Assembly (NCBI GenBank): GCA_028278145.1
Contig: JANQEV010000023.1
Coordinates: 1-49,302, forward strand
Length of the DNA: 49,302 bases
Direction: 5' to 3'
Origin: Chromatiales bacterium
GTDB lineage: Bacteria; Pseudomonadota; Gammaproteobacteria; Chromatiales; Chromatiaceae
Made by a program: the position numbers and the translations under genes. A model generated the notes under the pieces. The model did not search any database. It was not told the origin of the DNA and saw only the letters and a list, made by a program, of their open reading frames with translations. This document shows positions 1-8,397 of this stretch, piece after piece. The stretch's first letter is position 1; each line of letters opens with the position of its first letter.

Positions 1-103
1 TTACGCCATACAGTAGCGGGAGACGGAGTTGATGACTAGTTTACTGGTAACTGCACTCCAAGAGAATGGTTTGATGTGCTGCTAATTTAAATGGAAATCT
101 GGA

Positions 104-1240
104 ATGAAACGTCAGCTTAGAGTTCTGCAATTGGCCAGTTTTGAAGGGAACGTTGGTGATAATGCCAATACTGCAGGTACGCGTAGAACCCTCGCTGAGA
201 ACCTAAGTAATTACTCATTTGAATTTGTAGATCTTGAGATCAGAGAGTTTTACTGGAAAAAGCGTTTCTTTGATGATGAGTTTGCAGAATACGTCAATCA
301 GTTTGACCTGATGATAATTGGTGGTGGTAACTATTTTGAATTGTGGGTAGACCATTCCCACACCGGGACATCTATAGACATAAGTCTGGATATATTAAAA
401 AAAATAAAAACGAAAACTGTCTTTTATGCACTTGGTTGTGATGTAGGGCAGGGGGCAAGCGATGTTGCAGTTGGTAAGTTCAAGAAATTTTTAGATTATG
501 TTCTTAATTCTGATCAGTTTAAAGTGTCAGTAAGGAATGATGGCTCACACAAGGCGATAAGGGAGCATCTTGGGAATGAGTATGCTGAAAAGGTATCTGT
601 AATCCCTGATGGTGGCTTTTTTGTTAAACCAGATGAGTCGCAGCATCCAGAAATTGATTTACGGAAAAGAAATATCGCTATAAATCTGGCTGGTGATATG
701 CTGGGTGGACGTTACTCGGCTACTGAGCTTGACGACTTCCTTGCAGATTTTTCCGGGTTGCTCGCAACATTTATGGATAGTAATCCAGATGTAGATCTGA
801 TCTTGATTCCACATATCTTTAAAGATTTGGAAATCATTGCACGTTTTCTTTATCGTTTTTCCGATGAAATAGTACGGCGTAGGATCACCATTGCTCCATA
901 CATTCATGGAGAAGGTAGCGAGAGTTATATCTTTGATCTCTATCGTCACTGTGATCTTGTGATTGGAAACCGTTTTCATGCCAACGTATGTCCGATAGCA
1001 ATGGGGATACCGACCATAGGCCTTGTGAACTACCCGCAAGTTAGGTTGTTATATGAAGAACTTGGTCTTGAGGATAGGATGGTGGATGTGAATGATGAGC
1101 ATTTTTTTCAGCTGATGTATTCACTAATTGAGTCAAGCCTGGATGATGTAGATGCTATCAAGGAAGAGTATGCTGAAATCCATGTAAAGCTGCGTTCACA
1201 GCTGGATGTGTTTCACTCACAGATAGATGCATGGCTATAG
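104..1240 (+). CDS. polysaccharide pyruvyl transferase family protein
   Basis: The family transfers pyruvyl ketal groups (or acts as a related transferase) onto surface polysaccharides in the cytoplasm. The 378-aa protein has the expected glycine-rich start (GNVGDNAN near residues 15-22), IGGGNYFE at about 72-79, SVRNDGS at about 142-148 and GNRFHA at about 288-293, the usual conserved C-terminal histidine motif. Length is normal for the family. The ATG at 104 follows a purine-rich stretch (GGAAATCTGGA). It converges with the Maf-like gene; both fit a glycan or flagellin-glycosylation locus continuing to the left of the window. The true substrate cannot be read from sequence. The bases before it (1-103) hold only a short open tail. 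Confidence 0.85.
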   Translation: MKRQLRVLQLASFEGNVGDNANTAGTRRTLAENLSNYSFEFVDLEIREFYWKKRFFDDEFAEYVNQFDLMIIGGGNYFELWVDHSHTGTSIDISLDILKKIKTKTVFYALGCDVGQGASDVAVGKFKKFLDYVLNSDQFKVSVRNDGSHKAIREHLGNEYAEKVSVIPDGGFFVKPDESQHPEIDLRKRNIAINLAGDMLGGRYSATELDDFLADFSGLLATFMDSNPDVDLILIPHIFKDLEIIARFLYRFSDEIVRRRITIAPYIHGEGSESYIFDLYRHCDLVIGNRFHANVCPIAMGIPTIGLVNYPQVRLLYEELGLEDRMVDVNDEHFFQLMYSLIESSLDDVDAIKEEYAEIHVKLRSQLDVFHSQIDAWL

Positions 1241-1297
1241 ACATGCATTTATTGATTAAGGTTGTTGGGAATAACCGTTGACAATATTTCGTATGTC

Positions 1298-1313
1298 CTT
1301 GAAGTTTTTCAAG
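1298..1313. terminator. small hairpin between convergent genes
   Basis: A 6-bp perfect stem (CTTGAA / TTCAAG) with a GTTT loop sits in the 81-bp gap between two convergent stop codons. It lacks a proper U tract on either strand, so it is at best a weak bidirectional terminator. Confidence 0.3.
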
Positions 1314-1321
1314 TACGGTAA

Positions 1322-3427
1322 TTACCACTTATTCACTATTTCAGGTTCATCATCTTGCTCAATGTAACTAAGGATCCTGTTTATATCCTTGGCAATATCT
1401 GTGAGGTGTTCGATCAAAACTTCATTTGATTTGGTAAAGAAGTTGACGGCATACTCATCATCCGGTGCCAGACCTGTTTGGATAAATACATTATTAATAA
1501 ACTGCTTGATCCCATGAGCTAGAAGAGATGCAGGAAGGAAGTCTTTGTTGGAAGCTCCAACAGAGGCGGCTTCGTACATAAGTGATAGCACTTCAACAAT
1601 CTCTTCTCTACTTTTAGGGGAGGACTTTGTGAATTCAACGATGGCTTGAAAATACTCTTCAATTTGGGGTAAATAGAAATTTTCTAGCCGCTCAAGTGCC
1701 TCGGTAGGTGAGTAATCGTTATTGAAGCAATTAGTAATTTCCTCACGTAGTCGCTGTTTTTGTATTTTTTTATCGAAGTTTGCGGGAAGATTCTCCGCTG
1801 AGATGGGAGTGGTTCCTTTGATTAACGCGCCTTCGCCAACATTATGCCATTTGATGTTTTTGTGTTTCTGAATTCTAATCTCAGTTATTCTTAGTGACCA
1901 GGATAATACACTGGTTGTATGGATGGTTGATCCTAAATTACCTGGTAGCTCAAAAACCTTTTGCGACTCTACACTTTCTTCAGTACCTTCATCTTCATGA
2001 TGGGTGTTTTGTGCATGCATCTCGTTGCTGTCAGCAGGTGCTCCGTAGTCTATGCCAAAGAGGAAGGCGCTGTTTGCGCCTAGTTCGGCAGCAATAACGA
2101 TACCTGCATTGGTGACTGTAGGATTGACGTCCTGAGTAACTGGATACCTATCGTCCAGTAGGGAGGATCCTGGATCTAGGTATTTTTGGAATACCAGGGT
2201 CTCATGGTAGTAATTATCGATTTTTGTGCTGACTACATTGAGCTTGATGAGAGAAACCTGCTTTAAAGTATCAAGGTCATGTCCATGCCGTTCTTCATGT
2301 TTTGGAATGTGCCAGGTGCGTTCCTGTATGATCTGGTAGTCGGGAATAATACCAGCCCTTGTCAGAGGGGTAATGGCAGACCCGCACGAGATTATGATCG
2401 CATCATTCTGATGTTGTTTGATGTAGTCTATTGATTCGTTGAGTGATGGTCCGCTTCCAACAATAAACACTCGGAAGTATCGGCTTATCTTCTTGCCAGA
2501 ATAAAACTTGTTTCCTTTTTTTATATTTTTTACACCGAAGTAGAAGCCTATTCGCTGATCCTCATACCATCCAGCATCAAACAGGCTTCTCTGTAGACTG
2601 TCTGCCTGCGGCTCCTTTTCTATGACCTCTTGTATAGCAGGTAGGTTACGAAAATGGTTGAAGCGGTAGAATAGGCTTGATAAAGGGGTTAGGCGCTGTT
2701 CTGTAAAAGCCAAGTTACTTTCGATTGTCTGTTCAGGTGTTGTTCCCAACGACAAATTGATGCCTTTGTTGTTGGATTCGAAGTACTTGAAGATAAGGTT
2801 CCAGGGTATGGTGTAGAGTGATAGATAGAATAGGTCTAAATGTGGTTCAAAAACCGTCATGTAGCTAATCTTTTTTCGCTGGATGAGTTCAGTGATGTGA
2901 TATCCAAGACCGATTCCGTACACTCGGACTAGAGGGAGGTAATCACTACAGAAATTATGGAGTGGGCTTGTGTTATCAGATGTAAGTTTCAACTTTCGAA
3001 ACATGCCAGCTTGATAAAGGCCGTCCAGCATCTTGATCTGAATCGGATTGTTGTTTTTCCACCATGAGTCACCTTCTCCAAAAAAGGCTGGACTTAAATG
3101 TGCGTAACAGAACAGGCTGTCAATATCGTGAATGATAGGTGCCATGATTTCATCCATTGAGGATGCCGCATAAACTGGAGTCTTGCTTGCTAGATGCAGA
3201 ATATTTGGGCTGCCGTCCGGATTTGAGCATAAACGATAATCTTTGCATTTATGTTTTTCAACGGCGTCAAAAAGAGCAGGTTGGTGCTCTTTTAAATAGT
3301 TGAGGTTTTGATCAAAAATCTCGTTTCTGTAGTCCTCTGGCAGGATTGTTAGTGATCTTCCTCCATTCAGGTTGTTGTTCGCTGAAGAGGCAGTTTGTCC
3401 GGTAGCGTCAGTTTTCGATGTGTTCAT
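1322..3427 (-). CDS. Maf-like motility accessory factor / DUF115 (MptE-like) protein
   Basis: This 701-aa protein resembles the Maf/FlaG-associated family (6-hydroxymethylpterin-pyrophosphokinase-like DUF115 core), linked to transfer of nonulosonic acid sugars onto flagellin. Two landmarks are visible: GIGLGYH at about residues 171-177 (typical N-terminal half) and GSGPSLNES at about 324-332, which opens the DUF115 Rossmann-like core, followed by CGSAITPL and the IPDY segment. The open frame runs 23 codons further upstream, but those residues look non-homologous and the ATG at 3427 begins a plausible MNTSKT start with GAGG about 12 nt ahead. Codon use and AT content look lower in GC than the ffh operon, as often seen in glycan islands. 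No flagellin gene is in the window. Confidence 0.8.
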   Translation of the reverse strand: MNTSKTDATGQTASSANNNLNGGRSLTILPEDYRNEIFDQNLNYLKEHQPALFDAVEKHKCKDYRLCSNPDGSPNILHLASKTPVYAASSMDEIMAPIIHDIDSLFCYAHLSPAFFGEGDSWWKNNNPIQIKMLDGLYQAGMFRKLKLTSDNTSPLHNFCSDYLPLVRVYGIGLGYHITELIQRKKISYMTVFEPHLDLFYLSLYTIPWNLIFKYFESNNKGINLSLGTTPEQTIESNLAFTEQRLTPLSSLFYRFNHFRNLPAIQEVIEKEPQADSLQRSLFDAGWYEDQRIGFYFGVKNIKKGNKFYSGKKISRYFRVFIVGSGPSLNESIDYIKQHQNDAIIISCGSAITPLTRAGIIPDYQIIQERTWHIPKHEERHGHDLDTLKQVSLIKLNVVSTKIDNYYHETLVFQKYLDPGSSLLDDRYPVTQDVNPTVTNAGIVIAAELGANSAFLFGIDYGAPADSNEMHAQNTHHEDEGTEESVESQKVFELPGNLGSTIHTTSVLSWSLRITEIRIQKHKNIKWHNVGEGALIKGTTPISAENLPANFDKKIQKQRLREEITNCFNNDYSPTEALERLENFYLPQIEEYFQAIVEFTKSSPKSREEIVEVLSLMYEAASVGASNKDFLPASLLAHGIKQFINNVFIQTGLAPDDEYAVNFFTKSNEVLIEHLTDIAKDINRILSYIEQDDEPEIVNKW

Positions 3428-3673
3428 GACAATAAGGTGCCTCATGTGGCTGTTTAGTATTAGTACGTGTGTCGAAAAGTCGACAACTGCAGGCAATTAG
3501 AATGTAAGATGCATATTTCATGCCATTATTGGAATTTAATTCCTATTAAGCTTGCGTGAAATAAATATGTGAATATCGATTCCATTGCGTGCGGCTAACA
3601 TGGAATTAATCAGAGGTTCCCTATGGTTGATTACAGTTGTATAGAATGTGCTGAATAGTCATTCATTAATTTA

Positions 3674-3770
3674 TATACTTCTCCCGTAGACTAGATAGTG
3701 AGTTCAGGAACTCTCTATTCCATGTTTTCTTGCCGTTGCCATCTCACTGACGGGAGGTGCGGTTTTTTTT
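3674..3770 (+). promoter_or_regulatory. structured leader or small RNA ahead of ffh
   Basis: The 384-bp gap between the divergent Maf-like gene and ffh holds a -10-like TATACT (3674-3679, poor -35), a hairpin ATAG-t-GAGTT / AACTC-t-CTAT (3695-3718) and then an intrinsic terminator. A second possible stem, CTCCCGT (3681-3687) with ACGGGAG (3750-3756), uses the same bases as the terminator, so the two are mutually exclusive. That is the layout of an attenuator, or of a short independent RNA of about 85-95 nt. It lacks the conserved core of 4.5S RNA. Also in this gap: a palindrome at 3531-3543 and a 7-bp stem at 3579-3585/3600-3606. Confidence 0.4.
3740..3770 (+). terminator. intrinsic terminator just upstream of ffh
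   Basis: CATCTC (3740-3745) pairs with GAGGTG (3754-3759, one G-U), followed after CGG by eight T residues (3763-3770). No plus-strand gene precedes it, so it ends either a small RNA or an attenuated ffh transcript. Confidence 0.55.
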
Positions 3771-3811
3771 AATGCAGGCATTTGAATAACCCCACCAGGG
3801 GTGAGAAGAGT

Positions 3812-5221
3812 ATGTTTGAGAATCTGACAGATCGATTGGGCGGAGTCCTCGATAAACTGCGTGGGCAGGGTCGACTCACCGAAGAAAATATTAAAGACAC
3901 CATGCGCGAGGTGCGTATGGCGCTGCTGGAGGCGGATGTGGCCCTGTCAGTGGTGAAGGCCTTTGTGGAGCAGGTGCGGGAAAAGGCTCTGGGTGAAGAG
4001 GTAATGAAGAGCCTCACCCCGGGGCAGGTTCTGATCAAGCTGGTAAATGACGAACTGGTGCGGGTCATGGGTGAGGCCAACGAGAGCCTTAATCTGGCTG
4101 CCCAGCCACCGGCCGTGATCATGATGGCAGGCCTACAGGGTTCTGGTAAGACCACCAGCGTGGCCAAGTTAGCGCGCTGGCTAAAGGAGAGCCAGAAGAA
4201 GTCGGTGATGGTGGCCAGTTGTGACATCTATCGCCCGGCCGCTATCGATCAGCTGCAGACCCTGGCTACTGAGGTGGAAGCAGAGTTCTTTCCCAGCAGC
4301 GTAGATCAGAAACCCCAGGATATAGCCCGCAATGCCCTGGAGCAGGCGCGCAAGAAGTTCCAGGATGTACTGATCATAGATACTGCCGGACGTCTGCATG
4401 TGGATGAGGAGATGATGGGTGAGATCAAGGCCCTGCACTCCGCCATCAACCCGGTTGAGACCCTGTTTGTAGTAGACAGCATGACAGGACAGGATGCGGC
4501 CAATACCGCCAAGGCCTTTGATGAGGCCCTGCCGCTGACCGGTGTAATCCTTACCAAGACCGATGGTGATGCCAGGGGTGGTGCGGCTTTATCTATTCGC
4601 CAGATTACCGGCAAGCCCATCAAGTTTCTGGGTGTGGGTGAAAAGACCACCGCTTTGGAACCATTCCACCCGGATCGCGTGGCTTCCCGGATCCTGGGTA
4701 TGGGGGATGTGGTTTCCCTGGTGGAAGAGGTCTCTGCCAAGGTCGATCACAAGAAAGCGGAGAAACTGGCCAAGAAACTGCAGAAGGGCAAGGGGTTTGA
4801 CCTGGATGACTTCAAGGAGCAGATGGAGCAGATGTCACAGATGGGTGGCTTGAGTTCTCTGATGGATAAGATGCCTGGTATGGGCAAGATTCCTGATCAT
4901 GTAAAGAACCAGGTAAATGACCGGGAACTGGTGAAGCTGATTGCCATTATCAACTCCATGACGCCCCAGGAACGGCGGTTTCCAGCTGTCATAAAGGGCT
5001 CGCGTAAGCGCCGTATCGCAAATGGTTCCGGTACCCAGGTACAGGATATCAACAAGATGTTGAAGCAGTTCACCCAGATGCAGAAGATGATGAAAAAGAT
5101 GAAGGGTGGCGGCATGGCGAAGATGATGCGGGGACTCAAGGGCGGTCTTGGCCCTGGAGGTCCGGGCGGATTTGGTGGCCCCGGAGGCCCCGGTGGGCCT
5201 GGGGGATTCCCCTTCCAGTAG
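3812..5221 (+). CDS. ffh: signal recognition particle protein Ffh
   Basis: Ffh is the SRP54 GTPase that binds 4.5S RNA and signal sequences and delivers ribosomes to FtsY at the inner membrane. The protein (469 aa from MFENLTDRL) shows the N-domain, the G-domain with P-loop GLQGSGKTT, DTAGRLH and TKTDGDARGG, and a methionine-rich M-domain ending in a Gly/Pro-rich tail (repeats of GGPGG). Length is close to the usual 450-500. The frame is open from 3782, but the ATG at 3812 starts at the conserved N-terminus and follows GAGAAGAG, a good ribosome binding site. The Gly-rich extension is a common variable feature. It stands ahead of rpsP, but a 185-bp gap with its own promoter separates them. Confidence 0.97.
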   Translation: MFENLTDRLGGVLDKLRGQGRLTEENIKDTMREVRMALLEADVALSVVKAFVEQVREKALGEEVMKSLTPGQVLIKLVNDELVRVMGEANESLNLAAQPPAVIMMAGLQGSGKTTSVAKLARWLKESQKKSVMVASCDIYRPAAIDQLQTLATEVEAEFFPSSVDQKPQDIARNALEQARKKFQDVLIIDTAGRLHVDEEMMGEIKALHSAINPVETLFVVDSMTGQDAANTAKAFDEALPLTGVILTKTDGDARGGAALSIRQITGKPIKFLGVGEKTTALEPFHPDRVASRILGMGDVVSLVEEVSAKVDHKKAEKLAKKLQKGKGFDLDDFKEQMEQMSQMGGLSSLMDKMPGMGKIPDHVKNQVNDRELVKLIAIINSMTPQERRFPAVIKGSRKRRIANGSGTQVQDINKMLKQFTQMQKMMKKMKGGGMAKMMRGLKGGLGPGGPGGFGGPGGPGGPGGFPFQ

Positions 5222-5311
5222 GCTCAGTTGTACTAGGGAGTAGTAGTGGCGTACCAGCGCCAGATAGCAGGTGAATCAGCTATTTTAGGTCAAATTCATC
5301 GATAAAAGGGC

Positions 5312-5339
5312 TTCACTTTCCGTAAAAATAGCGTAGAAT
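5312..5339 (+). promoter_or_regulatory. sigma70-type promoter of the rpsP operon
   Basis: TTCACT (5312-5317) and TAGAAT (5334-5339) are separated by 16 bp, a convincing -35/-10 pair about 70 bp ahead of rpsP. Confidence 0.6.
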
Positions 5340-5406
5340 GCCCGGTTTACTTGCCTCCGGCCGGCTGGGCTGGATGTGCGCGACAGAATCAACTTAAGGG
5401 TGGGAC

Positions 5407-5655
5407 ATGGTAACAATTCGTCTTGCAAGGACCGGCGCTAAAAAACGTCCGTTCTATCATATAGTAGTAGCCGACAGCCGTCGTGCCCGTGATGGGCGTT
5501 ACATCGAGCGCGTGGGGTTCTTCAACCCTATTGCTGTAGGTGGTGAAGAGCGTTTGCGTATTGATCGTGATCGTATCGATCACTGGGTCTCACAGGGCGC
5601 CCAGCCTAGCGATCGTGTGGCTAAGCTGCTCAAGGATCAGGCCAAGGCTGCCTGA
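5407..5655 (+). CDS. rpsP: 30S ribosomal protein S16
   Basis: S16 is a small-subunit assembly protein. The 82-aa product begins MVTIRLAR and contains the typical [12 protein letters not shown] segment and FFNP motif; the length is exactly that of the family. The start follows AAGGGTGGG. It is the first gene of the conserved rpsP-rimM-trmD-rplS operon. Confidence 0.98.
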   Translation: MVTIRLARTGAKKRPFYHIVVADSRRARDGRYIERVGFFNPIAVGGEERLRIDRDRIDHWVSQGAQPSDRVAKLLKDQAKAA

Positions 5656-5736
5656 TTGGTCCATCTGGACAGATTGCTGTCCGGTAGTGGATTAGTTGGC
5701 TGGAAGAGAGAACTAAATTGCTAAAGGGCTATCTCT

Positions 5737-6249
5737 GTGGGTACAGCAGCTAGCTCAAGGTTTGTGACCCTGGGCCGGATTTCCGGTCTGTACGGTGTCA
5801 AGGGTTGGGTGAAGGTGTACTCACACACTTCACCACTAACCAATATTCTGAAATATCCAGACTGGTATCTGAAAACCGGTAATGACTGGCAGAGATTCCA
5901 ACTGGAGACCGGTAAGCCCCATGGCAAAGGCATAATTGCCAAGCTTGGAGGGGTTGATGATAGGGATTTGGCTGCGGGTCTGATTAACAGAGATATAGCT
6001 GTTCCACGTGATCAGTTGCCAGATTTAGATGAACAGGGCTACTACTGGACTGATCTGGAAGGACTTAAGATACATACCACTCATGGAGTTGAGTTGGGCA
6101 TATTGGATCATCTGTTTGAGACCGGATCCAATGATGTAATGGTAGTAAAGGGTGAACGTCAACGGCTGATCCCCTACATCGAAGATGTGGTGAAGAGTGT
6201 GGATCTGGTTGATGGTGTAATGACGGTGGATTGGGATCCGGATTTTTAG
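5737..6249 (+). CDS. rimM: 16S rRNA processing / 30S maturation factor RimM
   Basis: RimM binds S19 and assists 30S head maturation. The 170-aa protein has the N-terminal barrel starting with LGRISGLYGVKGWVKV, the YYW.DLEGL segment joining to the PRC-barrel half, and the C-terminal LIPY motif. The start is GTG at 5737 with AAAGGG eight bases ahead. It lies 81 bp after rpsP and 12 bp before trmD, as in other gammaproteobacteria. Confidence 0.97.
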   Translation: MGTAASSRFVTLGRISGLYGVKGWVKVYSHTSPLTNILKYPDWYLKTGNDWQRFQLETGKPHGKGIIAKLGGVDDRDLAAGLINRDIAVPRDQLPDLDEQGYYWTDLEGLKIHTTHGVELGILDHLFETGSNDVMVVKGERQRLIPYIEDVVKSVDLVDGVMTVDWDPDF

Positions 6250-6261
6250 AGGGACGTTGAT

Positions 6262-7008
6262 ATGCGCTTCGACGTAGTGACCCTCTTCCCGGAGATGATC
6301 CAGGCCATGATCGGTGACGGTGTTACTGGACGGGCATTTGATAAAGGACTGGCGCAGCTTGCCACCTGGAACCCGCGTGACTACACCAGTGATGTACATC
6401 GCACTGTGGATGACCGGCCATATGGCGGTGGTCCCGGGATGGTTATGAAGGTGGAGCCATTACAGGCTGCCATCGAAGACGCCAGGAAGGCGGCGGCTCC
6501 AACTACCAAGGTGGCCTATCTGAGTCCCCAGGGGCAACGGGTGGATCAGGCAGTGGTAACAGAGCTGGCTAAGCGGGGTGGCATGATACTGATTGCCGGC
6601 CGCTATGAAGGGATAGATGAACGGATTATTGATCGCTATGTGGATGAAGAGTGGTCAATTGGTGATTATGTTTTAAGTGGTGGGGAACTCCCCGCCTTGG
6701 TGTTGATGGATGCTGTTTTGCGCTTGCTACCAGGGGTTCTTGGGGCAGCTGATTCAGCAGAGCAGGACTCACACAGTGATGGCCTGCTGGATTGCCCGCA
6801 CTATACGCGGCCCGAGCTGATCGATGACATGCCGGTGCCAGATGTGCTTAAGAGTGGTGATCATGAAGCCATCCGCCGTTGGCGACTACAACAGTCGTTG
6901 GGACGCACCTGGTTGCGTCGCCCCGATCTGTTAGAAGGGCGGCAGTTGACCGAAGAAGAGCAGTTTTTACTTGAAGAATATATTGCGGCGCGACAAGGCG
7001 CCCGTTGA
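6262..7008 (+). CDS. trmD: tRNA (guanine37-N1)-methyltransferase TrmD
   Basis: TrmD methylates G37 of tRNAs reading CNN codons, using SAM bound in a trefoil knot. The 248-aa protein shows the N-terminal [11 protein letters not shown], the knot motifs [17 protein letters not shown] and [13 protein letters not shown], and the C-terminal domain ending with the RPDLL region. Length is standard. AGAGGG precedes the ATG. The last four bases overlap an upstream reading extension of rplS, but the true rplS start lies further on. Confidence 0.98.
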   Translation: MRFDVVTLFPEMIQAMIGDGVTGRAFDKGLAQLATWNPRDYTSDVHRTVDDRPYGGGPGMVMKVEPLQAAIEDARKAAAPTTKVAYLSPQGQRVDQAVVTELAKRGGMILIAGRYEGIDERIIDRYVDEEWSIGDYVLSGGELPALVLMDAVLRLLPGVLGAADSAEQDSHSDGLLDCPHYTRPELIDDMPVPDVLKSGDHEAIRRWRLQQSLGRTWLRRPDLLEGRQLTEEEQFLLEEYIAARQGAR

Positions 7009-7028
7009 GATACAGGAGCATTACGACC

Positions 7029-7373
7029 ATGAGCAAGATCATCGAGGCACTAGAAGCCGAGCAGATGAACCCTAAGGTTCCAGAGTTTGGTCCTGGAGAT
7101 ACAGTGGTCGTCCAGGTGAAGGTTAGAGAGGGCAATCGCGAGCGTCTGCAGGCATTTGAAGGTGTTGTGATCGCCAAGCGTAATCGCGGGCTAAACTCTG
7201 CATTTACTGTGCGTAAGCTGTCTCATGGCGAGGGAGTGGAGCGTACGTTCCAGACTCACAGCCAACTGATCAATGAGATTAAGGTGACCAGGCGTGGTGA
7301 TGTACGTCGTGCCAAGCTCTACTACCTGCGTGGACGTACCGGTAAGGCTGCCAGGATCAAAGAGAAGATCTAA
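7029..7373 (+). CDS. rplS: 50S ribosomal protein L19
   Basis: L19 sits at the 30S-50S interface. The 114-aa product begins [13 protein letters not shown] and has the family core [16 protein letters not shown] and KLYYLRGR. The frame is open from 7005, but the ATG at 7029 is the conserved start and has AGGAG at 7014-7018 upstream. It is the last gene of the operon and is followed by a strong terminator. Confidence 0.98.
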   Translation: MSKIIEALEAEQMNPKVPEFGPGDTVVVQVKVREGNRERLQAFEGVVIAKRNRGLNSAFTVRKLSHGEGVERTFQTHSQLINEIKVTRRGDVRRAKLYYLRGRTGKAARIKEKI

Positions 7374-7396
7374 ACCTAGATCAAGCAAGTGTCTTA

Positions 7397-7439
7397 ATCA
7401 AGGCTACCTAACTTTGGTTGGGTGGCCTTGATCGTTTTT
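7397..7439 (+). terminator. intrinsic terminator of the rplS operon
   Basis: An 8-bp perfect stem ATCAAGGC (7397-7404) / GCCTTGAT (7425-7432), extended inside by ACC/GGT pairing, is followed by CG and five T residues. Confidence 0.85.
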
Positions 7440-7673
7440 ATCCTAGGAACTAAAGCTGTCCTCCAGAGAGTATGGTCTGTTATAGAACCTATACAGGTTA
7501 CTAAATAGGCGTAGTATAGCGAGATATAGTTATTTGATTCCCTTTTTTAAGAAGTGTCCAGATATTTTTTGGATGCTGTCTTATATCGTGAATCAATACG
7601 TTGTATTGTTTGGTAGTTGGCGCCGGACGTTATTGACCTAACAGGTTATCGAAGATCTAACGCAATAGTGGGT

Positions 7674-7695
7674 CTGATGCTACCTTTTGCATCAG
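7674..7695 (-). terminator. hairpin downstream of the VPxPA-CTERM gene
   Basis: CTGATGC (7674-7680) and GCATCAG (7689-7695) form a perfect 7-bp stem 25 bp past the minus-strand stop codon. There is no U tract, so termination is only a guess. The rest of 7440-7719 shows no gene. Confidence 0.35.
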
Positions 7696-7719
7696 CAAGA
7701 TTGAAAATGCACTTGGGAA

Positions 7720-8397
7720 TTAGGCTGCTTTCTTGCGTTTTGAGAAACCTATTAGACCAATGAGACCACAACCAAAAAGCCATACAGCCGCTGGGATAGG
7801 TACTGCAGAAAAGGCGTGGTTATCTGTTTCAAAAGCATTACTAGTTGAAACAAATATTACTTTGTTAAAGCGCTCAGAAATACTATCTGCCCAAATGTTC
7901 CAGTAGACTCCTACAGTTTGGTCTCCATTTGGGTTAACAAGTGCTGCCGTAGCTAATTCAGTTCCAGTGATGACTTCGAGTTGAGTGTCATCGCGCCAAA
8001 ATTCAATGGAATTATATGTATCAGGCGATCCACCGTAAAAGCCAAAATACTGATTCAAAGATCCTAGTGTCAGTGTACCTGGAGACGACTGCCCTGCACC
8101 TGGGCCTACAGTGTAGAAGTTTGAATCATCATCTGGGGGTGATGCCCAATTACCACCAGAAGAACCATATTTGACGGCACCGCCTGTATAGCCGCTAGGT
8201 AAGCTGAGACTTGAGTTGAAATCTATTACTGTGGCTCCAACCACGCTTGTAGTATAGCCTTGATCGACCGTAGGAGAGCCACCAGTCAAAAGAGTGCCAC
8301 CGGTAGTTATCGTGAATGCTAAAGCAGACGTGGTTGTAAGCATTGTTGCAGTTGCTATGACAATGCAGAGGCCATATATCTTTTTGATTTTACTCAT
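7720..8397 (-). CDS. exported protein with VPxPA-CTERM (PEP-CTERM-like) sorting signal
   Basis: The 225-aa protein has a classic signal peptide (about residues 1-28, ending near SALAFT) and a tripartite C-terminal tail at about 199-225: VPIPAAVWLF, a hydrophobic helix, then a basic FSKRKK end. This is the VPLPA variant of the PEP-CTERM sorting signal, which is recognised by an exosortase/XrtD-like system at the inner membrane, usually together with exopolysaccharide export. The middle is Gly/Ser/Thr-rich with no recognised enzyme domain; a surface or biofilm-matrix role is inferred. No exosortase gene is in the window, so the partner must lie elsewhere. It stands alone between two non-coding gaps. 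Confidence 0.85.
   Translation of the reverse strand: MSKIKKIYGLCIVIATATMLTTTSALAFTITTGGTLLTGGSPTVDQGYTTSVVGATVIDFNSSLSLPSGYTGGAVKYGSSGGNWASPPDDDSNFYTVGPGAGQSSPGTLTLGSLNQYFGFYGGSPDTYNSIEFWRDDTQLEVITGTELATAALVNPNGDQTVGVYWNIWADSISERFNKVIFVSTSNAFETDNHAFSAVPIPAAVWLFGCGLIGLIGFSKRKKAA

Noticed and set aside
1..39. Open frame reaching a TAG at 37-39 at the left edge
   Set aside because: Only twelve codons are in the window; it may be the end of an upstream gene but nothing supports that.
3674..3770. The leader before ffh as the 4.5S SRP RNA
   Set aside because: It lacks the conserved GGAA tetraloop and the AGGTC.GGAAGGAAGCAGCC-type core, so this is not 4.5S RNA.
3769..4227. 152-codon minus-strand frame over ffh
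   Set aside because: It is a shadow of ffh in another frame, with low-complexity Ser/Arg composition and no family.
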